64,000 bases of DNA. Source: Granulicella sp. Its GTDB lineage: Bacteria > Acidobacteriota > Terriglobia > Terriglobales > Acidobacteriaceae. The DNA is taken from positions 1-64,000 of the forward strand of contig JANXYX010000019.1 in NCBI GenBank assembly GCA_025408425.1, read 5' to 3'. Under the pieces are notes generated by a model. It made no database searches. It was not told where the DNA came from and saw only the letters and a program-made list of their open reading frames with translations. Of this stretch, positions 7,770 to 16,498 are shown one piece after another. The stretch's first letter is position 1; every line of letters begins with the position of its first letter. A program made the translations under genes and the position numbers.

Positions 7770-10228
7770 GCGGGGCCTCCATGGCCATTCGCGGTGACAG
7801 TGGTGGGGTTGAGATCGGGGTCGCTATCGGTGGGGGATGCGACTCGGAGTTCGACGATGAATTTTGCTCCGGCGGGCTCGTTCTTTTCAGCGCGGATGGT
7901 GCCTTGATGTTCCTGAATAATTTTGGCGGCGATGGCGAGGCCGAGGCCGGTGCCGCGCTGCTTGGTGGAGAAGTAGGGGAGGAAGAGGCGCTCGCGCATC
8001 TCATCGGTGAGTCCGGTTCCGGTGTCGGCGACGATGAGCTCGACCATACCATTTTCAAGCAGCTGGGTGCAGAGGCGGAGCTCGCGGAAGAGGCTTTGCT
8101 GCATGGCTTCAGCGGCGTTGTCGATGAGATTGCCCAGTGCGCGTTTGAGTGCTTCGGGATCGGCCATGATGAGGGGCAGACCGGGGCTGAGTTTGCGGAT
8201 GATGCGGATGTTCTGCATGCGTCCGGCGAAGAGAGCGAGGGAGTTCTCGACGATGGTATTAAGGTCGGCCGGGCGGGGCTGGGCCGTAGGAAACTCGGCG
8301 AGGGCGGCGAACTGGTCTACGAGGGAGCGCATGCTTTCGACCGATGCCGTAATGACTTCGCTGCAGCGGCGGATGACAGGGGTCGAAGGGGACTCGATGT
8401 GATGTTCCGTGAGGGTGTTGGCGAGGCGATCGATATGGCGACGAATCTGTTCGGCGCTGAGGCTGATGGGGGTGAGGGGGTTCTTGATCTCGTGGGCGAC
8501 GCGGCGGGCGACCTCCTTCCAGGCAGACTGTTTCTGGGCCCGGAGGAGTTCGGTGGCGTTTTCAAGGACGAGCACATAGCCGTGATGGCGGGGCCGGAGG
8601 CGGCGGTCCGGATGGTTGAGGGTGGGAGGGGTGGAGGTTTCGAGCAATGCGACAGTGGCGAGGAGATTCATATTGCCGGAGAAGCGTGCCGGCAAACCGC
8701 TGGCGGGGAGAGTGACTTCAATCTCAGCAGAGGCGGAGCCCATGCGGTGGCTGCGCAGGATGAGGCGGTCGAGGACCTCGTTGACCTCTGGGGGAAAGAC
8801 TTGCTCGATAGTCATGCCGAGGAAGGGTCGCTGTCCGCCGGGGTCCATCATTTCGCTGAGGGCGCGGTTGGTGAGGACGATGCGTCGTTGGGGGTCCAAC
8901 GTGGCGACACCGTTGGGGATGGTTTCGAGCATGGTCTCGAGTTCGCCGCGGCGGGCCTCGAGAGCTGCGTTGGCGGCTGAGAGCTGGACGGTAGATTGCT
9001 CGACGGCGTGGCGGCTGTTTTCGAGGTCGGCTGCCATGTCGTTGAAGCTGTGGACGAGTTCTCCGAGTTCTTCGGTGGCACTTTGACCGACACGCTGGGC
9101 ATAGTCGCCAGCGGCGATGGCTTCCATGGCATCGGCGAGCGCTTCAACCGGTTTTGTGACCTGTTTGGAGAGATGAAGGGCTAGCCAGGTGGAGGCGAAG
9201 AGCGCGAGGCTGGTCATCATCAGCAAGAGCAATGTGTAGAGGTTGCGAATCTGGTTGCGGCTCTTGAAGACGGTCCAATAGGCGTCGGCTGCGCTGCGGA
9301 GACGCTTCATGGTGGCGGTCATTCCGTAGGGCATGGGGATGCCTACGACGACTGATCCACCGTTACGACTTGAGGTTCCGAGAGCGTAGTCGAACTGGCC
9401 GAGGGAGAATACGGGCTCGTCAGTGCGGCGGGCGGCGGCGAGGATGGCGGCGTCAGTGGGGTCGCTTTGAGTGGTTGGGACTGGTGGCTGATCGGAGTGG
9501 ATATCCTCGTCTGCGTCAGCCCCCTGTACGGGCAGCCAGGGCTTGATTTCTGCCGTAGACCCATCACGCTGCGGCATGTGCAGGGCGGCGATGACGTGTC
9601 CGTCGCGGTAGACGATGGCGAAGCCGTTTTGCAGAGTGATTTCGTGGCGGCGGAGCACCTCATTGACCGTCTGGTAGTACTGCCGGCGGGAAGCGGTAGC
9701 TGAGGCGGACGGGCCGGGTCTGGCGGGCAAGGCAGGTGTCGATGGAAGACTGGCCGCGATGGAATCAGCTTCGGCGCGTGCGTTGGCAGTACTGAAGCGG
9801 GAGAGTTGCAACGCAATGTTGTTGCTGTCGTCGCGCATCTCGGTGACGGGTTGCTGAAACCAGCGCTCGACTGCACGGTTGAGCAACAGGTAGCTGAAGG
9901 TGAACATGAAGACTATGGGGATGAGGCTGACGAGTACAGCTCCCCACAGCATGCGAGTGCGGAGCCGGGTGCCCATGACACGGCTGCGCTGGTCCGCATA
10001 GACCTTGAGTACATTGCGGACGAGAAGAATGAGAATAGCGACGAAGAGAAGGAACGCGACCGCGGAGAGACCGGTGAAGACAAATATCTGCTCTGCAGTG
10101 GTGGGATTGAGGAATTTAAGGCTGTCTTTGCCGAAGGCGTTGAGTGCGGCGAGCACTACGAATAGAACGAGTAGACAGGTTCCGAGCGCGATGATCAGAA
10201 GCTTTCTACGGTTCGGACTAAAAGGCAT
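7766..10228 (-). CDS. ntrY: NtrY-type membrane sensor histidine kinase
   Basis: The 820-residue kinase has N-terminal membrane helices (about 9-32, 46-72 and 95-117) with the NtrY-like 'RMLWGAVLVSLIPIVFMFTFSYLLLNRAVERWF' stretch. A Pro/Ser-rich periplasmic part follows, then a further helix ('YTLLLLMMTSLALFASTWLAL'), HAMP and PAS regions. The HisKA H-box is VAHEIKNPLTP with phospho-His579. The ATPase domain has the N-box 'LIDNAAEAMQ', DTGTGL and GTGLGLAI. It should phosphorylate the adjacent NtrX, with which it overlaps by 4 bp. NtrYX systems elsewhere respond to nitrogen, redox or envelope state; the signal here is unknown. Confidence 0.95.
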   Translation of the reverse strand: MPFSPNRRKLLIIALGTCLLVLFVVLAALNAFGKDSLKFLNPTTAEQIFVFTGLSAVAFLLFVAILILLVRNVLKVYADQRSRVMGTRLRTRMLWGAVLVSLIPIVFMFTFSYLLLNRAVERWFQQPVTEMRDDSNNIALQLSRFSTANARAEADSIAASLPSTPALPARPGPSASATASRRQYYQTVNEVLRRHEITLQNGFAIVYRDGHVIAALHMPQRDGSTAEIKPWLPVQGADADEDIHSDQPPVPTTQSDPTDAAILAAARRTDEPVFSLGQFDYALGTSSRNGGSVVVGIPMPYGMTATMKRLRSAADAYWTVFKSRNQIRNLYTLLLLMMTSLALFASTWLALHLSKQVTKPVEALADAMEAIAAGDYAQRVGQSATEELGELVHSFNDMAADLENSRHAVEQSTVQLSAANAALEARRGELETMLETIPNGVATLDPQRRIVLTNRALSEMMDPGGQRPFLGMTIEQVFPPEVNEVLDRLILRSHRMGSASAEIEVTLPASGLPARFSGNMNLLATVALLETSTPPTLNHPDRRLRPRHHGYVLVLENATELLRAQKQSAWKEVARRVAHEIKNPLTPISLSAEQIRRHIDRLANTLTEHHIESPSTPVIRRCSEVITASVESMRSLVDQFAALAEFPTAQPRPADLNTIVENSLALFAGRMQNIRIIRKLSPGLPLIMADPEALKRALGNLIDNAAEAMQQSLFRELRLCTQLLENGMVELIVADTGTGLTDEMRERLFLPYFSTKQRGTGLGLAIAAKIIQEHQGTIRAEKNEPAGAKFIVELRVASPTDSDPDLNPTTVTANGHGGPA

Positions 10229-10292
10229 TGCAGCGCCCCTCCTCAGTGACCCGATTATAGGCGCGGCGTGTACTGGTGAGCAGATTGAGCGG

Positions 10293-11405
10293 CTAGACGA
10301 GGCTGGCTATTGGGGTCCAGTCGCGCTGCTGGGCGGCGGCCACGGCTCCGTAGGTGAGGATACCTTCGTAGGTGTTGACGCCTTCTGCGATGCCCTTATC
10401 CTCAGTGACTGCTGCCTTGGCGCCGAGGCGAGCTAGTTTGAGGACGTACGGGAAGGTCGCGTTGGTGAGTGCGAGAGTGGAAGTATTGGGCACGGCTGCG
10501 GGCATATTGGTGACGCAGTAGTGGACGACTCCGTTGACCTCGTAAGATGGGTCGCTGTGGGTAGTGGGGTGGGCGGTTTCGATGCAGCCGCCCTGGTCGA
10601 TGGCGACGTCGACGATGACTGCGCCCTTCTTCATTTTGGCGACCATGGCCTTGGTGACGATCTTGGGTGCAGCAGCGCCGGGGATGAGGACGCCGCCGAT
10701 GACGAGGTCCGCTTCGCAGCAGGCGCGCTCAATGTTGTAGCTGTTAGAAGCGACGGTGAAGACGCGGCCGTTGAAGATGTCGTCGAGCTCGCGGAGACGA
10801 TTGAGATTGAGGTCTATGAGGGTGACTTTGGCACCCATGCCGAGGGCGATCTTGGCGGCGTTGGTACCGACGATGCCGCCACCGATGATGCAGACGTTGC
10901 CGGGGGGGACGCCGGGGACGCCGCCGAGGAGGACGCCGCGGCCACCGTGCTCCTTTTCAAGATAGGCAGCGCCGACCTGGACGGACATGCGTCCGGCGAC
11001 TTCGCTCATAGGGGTGAGGAGAGGGAGTGCACCGAAACGGTCGCGAACGGTCTCGTAAGCGATGCCGGTGACCTTTTTTTCAAGCAGCGCGTTCGTGAGA
11101 TCGGTGAGCGGGGCGAGATGGAGGTAGGTGAAGAGAACGAGACCCTCGCGGAAGTGTCTGTACTCTTTTTCGACGGGCTCTTTGACCTTGACGATCATAT
11201 CGGCGAGGCGCCAGACGTCATGGGCTGAGCCTACGATCTCGGCGCCGGCGGACTGATATTCGTCGTCTGGCATAGCGGACAAAGCTCCGGCGTTCTGCTC
11301 GACGAGGATCTTGTGACCTGCTTCGACGAGAGCCTTTACTCCGGCGGGAGTGACACCCACCCGGGTCTCGTGGTCTTTTACTTCCCTGGGTACGCCGATG
11401 ATCAT
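10293..11405 (-). CDS. ald: Alanine dehydrogenase
   Basis: The enzyme interconverts L-alanine and pyruvate plus ammonium with NAD. The sequence starts MIIGVPREVKDHETRVGVTP, with the conserved lysine of 'VKVKEP', then 'GRMSVQVGA' and the Rossmann dinucleotide motif 'IIGGGIVGTNAAKIA', and ends in the typical 'GVNTYEG' block. The start at 11405 is preferred over an upstream Met at 11429 because it gives the family N-terminus and has AGAGAG about 8 bases upstream. Its position upstream of the NtrY/NtrX genes on the same strand is compatible with a nitrogen-related role, but no shared promoter is proven. Confidence 0.96.
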   Translation of the reverse strand: MIIGVPREVKDHETRVGVTPAGVKALVEAGHKILVEQNAGALSAMPDDEYQSAGAEIVGSAHDVWRLADMIVKVKEPVEKEYRHFREGLVLFTYLHLAPLTDLTNALLEKKVTGIAYETVRDRFGALPLLTPMSEVAGRMSVQVGAAYLEKEHGGRGVLLGGVPGVPPGNVCIIGGGIVGTNAAKIALGMGAKVTLIDLNLNRLRELDDIFNGRVFTVASNSYNIERACCEADLVIGGVLIPGAAAPKIVTKAMVAKMKKGAVIVDVAIDQGGCIETAHPTTHSDPSYEVNGVVHYCVTNMPAAVPNTSTLALTNATFPYVLKLARLGAKAAVTEDKGIAEGVNTYEGILTYGAVAAAQQRDWTPIASLV

Positions 11406-11520
11406 TTGTCCGCTCTCTCTGGTGTGCATGTTGATTGTAACGATTCGTATGTAAGAACAGATGCGCGGAAAGAGGCACAGGGTGCGTGGATCGAACAGAG
11501 TTTTGAGATAGATTGAGCCA

Positions 11521-12846
11521 ATGGAAGTAAGACGACCCGAGGGACGACAGGATTTATCAGCAGCGTATTTAGTGCTTGGCCTGTTGATTTCGGCCGCAGT
11601 AGGAATTTCATTGGCTGCCGTGTGGATATTCGACCATGCCAGCGCTGGGACTTCGCTGTTTGCCCTGGCAAACCTGGTGGGCCCTACGACGGATAGCCTG
11701 CTACAAGGCCGGGGCCTGACGGCTTGTACGGAAACGATGGGGACGGTGGGGAACCCAGTCTGCTTCCACGCTGGGCGGATGCCGCTGCCGTCGATGGTTG
11801 TGGCCCTGGGGATTCGATTGCTGGGGAATAGTTTTTTGCGGGTGGCGTTTTTGAAGACGCTGCTGCTACTGGTTCCGCTGGAGGCGGCCCTGTACCTGGT
11901 GTGGCGACAGATGCCGCGGTCGGGGTGGCGGCGAATCTGTGTTGTGGCGCTGTTGCTGGCTCCATTTGGGATTACAGCTTTTCTGGCGAATGTGGTGAAC
12001 CTGCAGGTAGAAGAAGGGTATTCGTATAGTTTTCTGGCGCTGGCGGTGGCTTTGCTGCTGTTTGGCAGGCCGTTGCGTGACGTTGATTCAGATGGGCGAT
12101 TGGGCGCGAGAGCGGTCTTTTTTGCGCTTGCGGTGGATGGGGTGTATCTGGCGAAGAGTTCGATGGCGCCAGCGGTGGCGGTGCTGGTGGTGGGGTTCCT
12201 GCTGGTAGAGCGGCGGGCGATGCAGCGAGTCGTGGTTCTGCTGCTGGTTGCGGCAGCACCGTTGGGATGGGCGATGCATCAGCACCACGCCAGCGGACGG
12301 TACAGCATAGGGACCAGCCTGGATGGGATGAACCTGCATAAGGCGAATAATCCTGAATTTCTGGCACACTATCCTCCTCCACCGGGGGCTTCGCTGGACA
12401 AGTTCAACCCCGATTTGAATCGCGGGGTGCGGTTCGACGATGAGTGGAGCTTCAACGACTACCACCAGAAGAAGGCGCTGGAGTATCTGAAGGCGCACCC
12501 GGGCGAGACGCTGCGGGGTGACGTGCGCAAGTTGCAAGTGCTTTTCGTTTCAGTGCGGAAGTATGGCTCGACGGACAGTCATGGGGCGATGCTGCTGCTG
12601 GAGACGGCGGGGTTGGCGATGTTCCGCGTGATTCTGTGGGCGGCACTGGGAGGCGCGTTGTATGTGCTGATCTGGCGGCGAGGAGGCTTGGGATCGGATC
12701 CGCTGGCTATGGCGGGGGGTATCTTCCTTGCGCTGGTAGCGGCATGCGCTCTGCCATACGTGGTAGGGTTCGCGTATACGAGACACGCCAGCGTGCTGAT
12801 CTATCCAGCAGCCCTGATGTGCTGCCGAATCCTGGTGGAGGAGTGA
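11521..12846 (+). CDS. Polytopic membrane protein, possibly glycosyltransferase GT-C-like
   Basis: This 441-residue protein has about nine to ten hydrophobic segments. The first is 'AYLVLGLLISAAVGISLAAVWIF' and the last 'AGGIFLALVAACALPYVVGFAYT'. A hydrophilic stretch (about 265-355) contains 'NLHKANNPEFLAHYPPPPG' and 'WSFNDYHQKKALEYLKAHPGE'; the last phrase resembles the 'al.yi..hP.~' segment common in bacterial GT39/ArnT-like and O-antigen-related membrane proteins. An early acidic residue pair typical of GT-C enzymes is not obvious. I do not recognise the exact family. It is divergent from ald, with 115 bases between the two starts. Confidence 0.6.
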   Translation: MEVRRPEGRQDLSAAYLVLGLLISAAVGISLAAVWIFDHASAGTSLFALANLVGPTTDSLLQGRGLTACTETMGTVGNPVCFHAGRMPLPSMVVALGIRLLGNSFLRVAFLKTLLLLVPLEAALYLVWRQMPRSGWRRICVVALLLAPFGITAFLANVVNLQVEEGYSYSFLALAVALLLFGRPLRDVDSDGRLGARAVFFALAVDGVYLAKSSMAPAVAVLVVGFLLVERRAMQRVVVLLLVAAAPLGWAMHQHHASGRYSIGTSLDGMNLHKANNPEFLAHYPPPPGASLDKFNPDLNRGVRFDDEWSFNDYHQKKALEYLKAHPGETLRGDVRKLQVLFVSVRKYGSTDSHGAMLLLETAGLAMFRVILWAALGGALYVLIWRRGGLGSDPLAMAGGIFLALVAACALPYVVGFAYTRHASVLIYPAALMCCRILVEE

Positions 12847-12915
12847 GGAAGCCGCAGGACCACGGAAAGCTGCAGCAATGAGGAGCCCGGCCATGAGCGC
12901 CCGCCGGGGGGTTAC

Positions 12916-12927
12916 ACTACTAGTAGT
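12916..12927 (+). promoter_or_regulatory. 12-bp palindrome in the mreB upstream region
   Basis: The sequence ACTACTAGTAGT is a perfect palindrome 25 bases before the mreB start. It lies next to a TACACT hexamer (12913-12918) that could be a -10 box. An operator role is possible but is based only on symmetry and position. Confidence 0.3.
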
Positions 12928-12952
12928 CTATTCTCAGGAATGATTCGAACTC

Positions 12953-14017
12953 ATGTCTTCAAATAACTTTCAGATGCGTTACTCCCGCATTCACAATATG
13001 CGGTCCCTCTTCAGTCTTTTTTCGAGCGATCTGGCCATCGATCTTGGCACGGCGAATACCCTGGTGTTTGCCCATGGCAAAGGGATTATCGTCAATGAGC
13101 CCTCGATTATTGCGGTAAACAAGATTACCAATGAGGTCGAAGCTGTCGGCAAAGAGGCCAAGGAGATGCTGGGCCGGACGCCGGGCAACATCGTGGCGAT
13201 CAAGCCGATGAAGGATGGGGTGATCGCAGACTTCCGGCACACCGAGAAGATGCTGAACTACTTCATCCAGAAGGCGCACAACCGGAAGATGATGGTGCAC
13301 CCTCGCATCGTGATCGGGGTACCAAGCGAGATTACGCAGGTAGAGAAGCGCGCGGTCATGGACTCGGCCTACCGGGCGAAGGCGAGCGAAGTGCACCTGG
13401 TGGAACAGGCGATGGTGGCGGCTATTGGTGCGGGACTGCCCATTACGGAGCCGGGCGGCAACATGGTCGTCGATATCGGCGGCGGCACGACGGACATTGC
13501 CGTAATTTCACTGGCGGGTATTGTGTACTCCCGTTCGGTGCGCATGGCCGGTAACCAGATGGACGAAGCCGTGATGACTTACCTGAAGCGGAAGTACAAC
13601 CTGCTGATCGGCGAGCGGACGGCGGAGATGATCAAGATCACGCTGGGTTCGGCGTTTGCCCTGGATAAGCCGATCACGATGGAAGTAAAGGGGCGCAACC
13701 TGATTGAGGGCGTTCCGAAGACGATCACAATCGAGGACTCTGAGATCCGCGAAGCATTGAGCGAGTGCATTGCAACGATCATCAATGCGATTCGCGTAGC
13801 GCTGGAACGGACTCCGCCGGAGTTGTCTGCGGATATCTCCGACCGTGGCATTGTGCTGACGGGTGGTGGAGCGTTGATCAAGAATCTGGACAAGCGGATT
13901 CGCGAGGAGACGGGTCTGCCGGTGTCGATTGCGGATGATCCGCTGGCATCGGTGGTACTGGGGACGGGCAAGATGCTCTCGGACTTCAAGCTGCTGCGCA
14001 AGATTTCTATCGACTAG
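12953..14017 (+). CDS. mreB: Rod-shape protein MreB
   Basis: This actin homologue polymerises under the inner membrane and guides lateral cell-wall synthesis. The sequence carries the phosphate-1 motif 'DLAIDLGTANTLVF', the phosphate-2 block 'GNMVVDIGGGTTDIAVISL' and the adenosine motif 'DRGIVLTGGGALIKNLD'. A hydrophobic N-terminal stretch 'MRSLFSLFSSDLAID' would lie at the membrane. The start may be 12953 or the ATG at 12998; the second gives the usual length of about 340 and begins at MRSLF. mreC and mreD do not follow; instead a strong hairpin terminator ends the unit. Confidence 0.97.
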   Translation: MSSNNFQMRYSRIHNMRSLFSLFSSDLAIDLGTANTLVFAHGKGIIVNEPSIIAVNKITNEVEAVGKEAKEMLGRTPGNIVAIKPMKDGVIADFRHTEKMLNYFIQKAHNRKMMVHPRIVIGVPSEITQVEKRAVMDSAYRAKASEVHLVEQAMVAAIGAGLPITEPGGNMVVDIGGGTTDIAVISLAGIVYSRSVRMAGNQMDEAVMTYLKRKYNLLIGERTAEMIKITLGSAFALDKPITMEVKGRNLIEGVPKTITIEDSEIREALSECIATIINAIRVALERTPPELSADISDRGIVLTGGGALIKNLDKRIREETGLPVSIADDPLASVVLGTGKMLSDFKLLRKISID

Positions 14018-14065
14018 TTTGGATTTGGCTGGTCTTGATCGACTGGTCGCCGAATGGTGGACCGT

Positions 14066-14099
14066 ACCGCGCTACTCACATTGTGGGTGGCGCGGTTTT
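14066..14099 (+). terminator. Intrinsic terminator after mreB
   Basis: The arms ACCGCGCTACTCAC (14066-14079) and GTGGGTGGCGCGGT (14083-14096) pair over 14 bp with two G-U pairs. They close a three-base ATT loop and are followed by TTT. The hairpin lies 49 bases after the mreB stop. Confidence 0.75.
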
Positions 14100-14154
14100 C
14101 GTTGGTGGTGGGCATTTCCTGGGGCTGCTCGACCGACTCCGGGTGTGATTGAGG

Positions 14155-15609
14155 TCAGTCGGTGGTTGGGGTTGAGAGGCTGACGCGGACGCGGTCGACA
14201 CGGCGATCCGTGGAGGCGAGGACTTCGAGGCGGAGGCCATCTTCTTCAACGACTTCACCGCGCAGCGGGATGTGGCCTGCAAGCTCAGAGACGAGGCCGC
14301 CGATGGTGGTGGACTCGTAGTGCTCCGGAAGTCGGAGGGCAGTCGGATCGTCGCGGGTGTCACGCGGTTCCCTGCTCTCTGACTTGCGGGTTTCCTCTGC
14401 TTCCTGGCCGCGTTCGGCCGCTTCCTCTTCGGGTTCGTGTGGTTCGCTGTCTTCTGCGGGACGAGAAAGATGCGGCTTATATGCTGACTCAAACTGGTCG
14501 GCGAAGAGGTCGCGCAGGCGTGACAGTTCGAAGGAGCCGGAGACCGCGTAGGCTCCATTAGCTTCGCGAATGGGGGTGTCGTCTTCTTCGGTGTCGTCGT
14601 GCTCGTCTGCGATGTTGCCAACGATAGCTTCGAGGAGATCTTCAATGGTGACGAGGCCTGCGACGCCGCCATACTCATCGATGACGATGCGCATGTGCTG
14701 CTTCTCGCGCTGCATCTCGCGGAGAAGTTCAGCCACTTTCTTGGTCTCCGGGACGAAGGCTACAGGACGCTGGATCTGGGCGACTGTCTTGTGACGGGCT
14801 TCGGTGTCGGCGATGTGGAGGAGGTCGTGGGCGAAGGCGATGCCGGTGATCTGATCCAGAGAAGTGGAATAGACAGGCACCCGGGAGAACGGGTGTTCGT
14901 GTAGTTCCGCGGTGAAGGCCACAAGGGTGATGGTGGCAGGAACTGCGAATATCTCGGGGCGCGGGGTCATGACCTCGCGGACGACCTTGTCGCCAAACTC
15001 TACGACGGAGCGGACCAGTTCGCGGTCTGATTCTTCGAGGATGCCCTCTTCTTCACCAGCTTCGAGGAGCGCGTCCATTGCCTCAGAGGGATGATCTTCT
15101 TCTTCGGCGTCCTCAGGCTCGGCGAGCGCAGCGATCGAGAAGAGCAAGCCAAGTAACAGGGTGACGGGCAGGATGAGATAGAAGAGCGCCTGGAGCACGA
15201 AACGAATGCGCCTGACCCAGAGTCCGCGAGTGCGGGTGAAGATCAACTGCGGGAGGAGGCGATCGAAGATGAGGATGAGGAGAATGAGTTCGAAGGCGGT
15301 ACGGGCGATCTCCCCCAGACTAGGCGTGTGTTGGAGCGACGGGACCAGACTGGCCTGGGCGTACAGCCGCAAACCGGAGAGAAGCGCCAACGTCACCAGG
15401 GTGAGTTGCCGCAGGACCGAGGCGGAGAGGGCGACAGATTCGCGACCAAGGTGGAGGCGTGGCTCGACGACCTGCTCCCATGCGTCGATGTTGTCCTGAT
15501 ACTCGCGGGCGAGGAATTTGCCCATCTCCGAGTAGATGCGATCGACGTAAGCGACGAGGGTGAGGACGGCAAGCAGCAGCGCAAGCGAGATGGCGTAACC
15601 GGGGGTCAT
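14155..15609 (-). CDS. CorC/HlyC-type CBS-pair membrane protein
   Basis: The 484-residue protein has a membrane part (hydrophobic segments at about 5-22, 62-80, 105-125 and 137-165). The 'ALLEAGEEEGILEESDRELVRSVVEF' linker follows, then two CBS domains beginning 'DKVVREVMTPRPEIFAVPA' and including 'RIVIDEYGGVAGLVTIEDLLEAIVG'. It ends in a CorC_HlyC domain ('LPEHYESTTIGGLVSELAGHIP...VLASTDRRVDRVRV'). Relatives handle magnesium or cobalt efflux, or are of unknown function. A strongly acidic, low-complexity insertion of about 40 residues ('EPHEPEEEAAERGQEAEE') interrupts the last domain. The ATG overlaps the ybeY stop (ATGA), which is the usual ybeZ-ybeY-corC order. Confidence 0.9.
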   Translation of the reverse strand: MTPGYAISLALLLAVLTLVAYVDRIYSEMGKFLAREYQDNIDAWEQVVEPRLHLGRESVALSASVLRQLTLVTLALLSGLRLYAQASLVPSLQHTPSLGEIARTAFELILLILIFDRLLPQLIFTRTRGLWVRRIRFVLQALFYLILPVTLLLGLLFSIAALAEPEDAEEEDHPSEAMDALLEAGEEEGILEESDRELVRSVVEFGDKVVREVMTPRPEIFAVPATITLVAFTAELHEHPFSRVPVYSTSLDQITGIAFAHDLLHIADTEARHKTVAQIQRPVAFVPETKKVAELLREMQREKQHMRIVIDEYGGVAGLVTIEDLLEAIVGNIADEHDDTEEDDTPIREANGAYAVSGSFELSRLRDLFADQFESAYKPHLSRPAEDSEPHEPEEEAAERGQEAEETRKSESREPRDTRDDPTALRLPEHYESTTIGGLVSELAGHIPLRGEVVEEDGLRLEVLASTDRRVDRVRVSLSTPTTD

Positions 15610-16094
15610 GAGCGGACTCGCTTAGGACGCGCGGGCTGCTCCACGCGTTCGATGAGGGTGTTGGGGAGGCGAAGCTCGCGGCGCAGTTCTGCCTCGCGGG
15701 CGGCCATCTCACCGGAGTCGGTTTCGTGATCCTCGCCGGAGAGGTGAAGCAATCCGTGGAGCAGGAGGATCCGGACCTCGTCGCGCAGGGAGTGGCCGTA
15801 GGTGGCTGCCTGGCGGGCAGCGGTTTCGAGCGAGATGGCAAGGTCTCCGGCGTGCTCGTGAGCAATCTCGGCCGGCGTGGGGAAGCTGAGGACGTCGGTG
15901 GCTTTGTTCTTACCGCGGAAGGCGCGATTGAGGCGCTTGAGTTCAAGGTCCGAGGTGAGGAGCACCTCAACATCCCCCTCAAGGCCGACAGCCCGGCGGG
16001 CGCGGTTGAGGAATCGCGTCAGGCCGGACTTCGAGAGCGAGAGTGCGGCTTCAGCGTGGATGGATGAGGTGGCTGGCAGATCGATGTTAATCAT
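15606..16094 (-). CDS. ybeY: Endoribonuclease YbeY
   Basis: YbeY is a zinc-dependent single-strand endoribonuclease that matures the 3' end of 16S rRNA and takes part in ribosome quality control. The 162-residue protein has 'LNRAFRGKNKATDVLSFP' (about 55-72) and the signature HGLLHLSGEDH, with zinc ligands His113, His117 and His123. The C-terminal tail 'QPARPKRVRS' is basic. The stop overlaps the CorC-like gene by 4 bp. The gene starts 4 bases after a short ORF that resembles a truncated glycosidase. Confidence 0.96.
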   Translation of the reverse strand: MINIDLPATSSIHAEAALSLSKSGLTRFLNRARRAVGLEGDVEVLLTSDLELKRLNRAFRGKNKATDVLSFPTPAEIAHEHAGDLAISLETAARQAATYGHSLRDEVRILLLHGLLHLSGEDHETDSGEMAAREAELRRELRLPNTLIERVEQPARPKRVRS

Positions 16095-16098
16095 TCGC

Positions 16099-16419
16099 TT
16101 ATGGATTCGTTTCGTTTACGAGAGACGCGGGCCCGGTGAGGTTAGAGAAGCTAAAGGCTGGGCTGTTGGTATAGACGCACTTGGTGGGATCTGGTGCGGA
16201 ACCGTTGGCGCCGTTGAACTCAGCGCTCCAGGCAAGCTGCCATTTTGGCGACGCCGGGGCCACGGTGGTCGCTGGCGCGGCAGCCTGGGAACTATCGCAC
16301 GAGGCCAGGAGCAAGAAGCAGACGACACTGGAATGGCCGGCGTAATGGAGCAGGCGCAATGGCCCGGAGCCAGCAGCGGCGGAGATGGAAGGACTACTCG
16401 GAGGTTCGATGGAGATCAT
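16099..16419 (-). pseudogene. Short lipoprotein-like ORF resembling the N-terminus of a GH16 glycosidase
   Basis: The 106-codon frame has a hydrophobic stretch ending in a lipobox-like LLLASC. It continues with 'PKWQLAWSAEFNGANGSAPDPTK', which is close to the opening strand of GH16 beta-glucanases ('W.LVWSDEFNG..gs.PDpsKW'). The similarity stops there: the next residues (CVYTNSPAFSF...) do not continue the fold, and the catalytic EIDIxE region is absent. It looks like a deletion remnant. The stop lies 4 bases before the ybeY start, so it may now act only as a leader for ybeY. A functional small lipoprotein cannot be excluded. Confidence 0.55.
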
Positions 16420-16443
16420 CGTAGGTAGTTGGCAACTAAACAG

Positions 16444-16472
16444 CAACAGAGGGCTAAAGACGCCCTCTGTTG
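16444..16472 (-). terminator. Hairpin after the PhoH-like gene
   Basis: Perfect 11-bp arms CAACAGAGGGC (16444-16454) and GCCCTCTGTTG (16462-16472) enclose a seven-base loop, 27 bases downstream of the PhoH-like stop on the minus strand. The T-run after it is short (TTT at about 16438-16440), so read-through into ybeY is possible. Confidence 0.55.
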
Positions 16473-16498
16473 TTGATGGTATCGCATATTCGTTGAAT

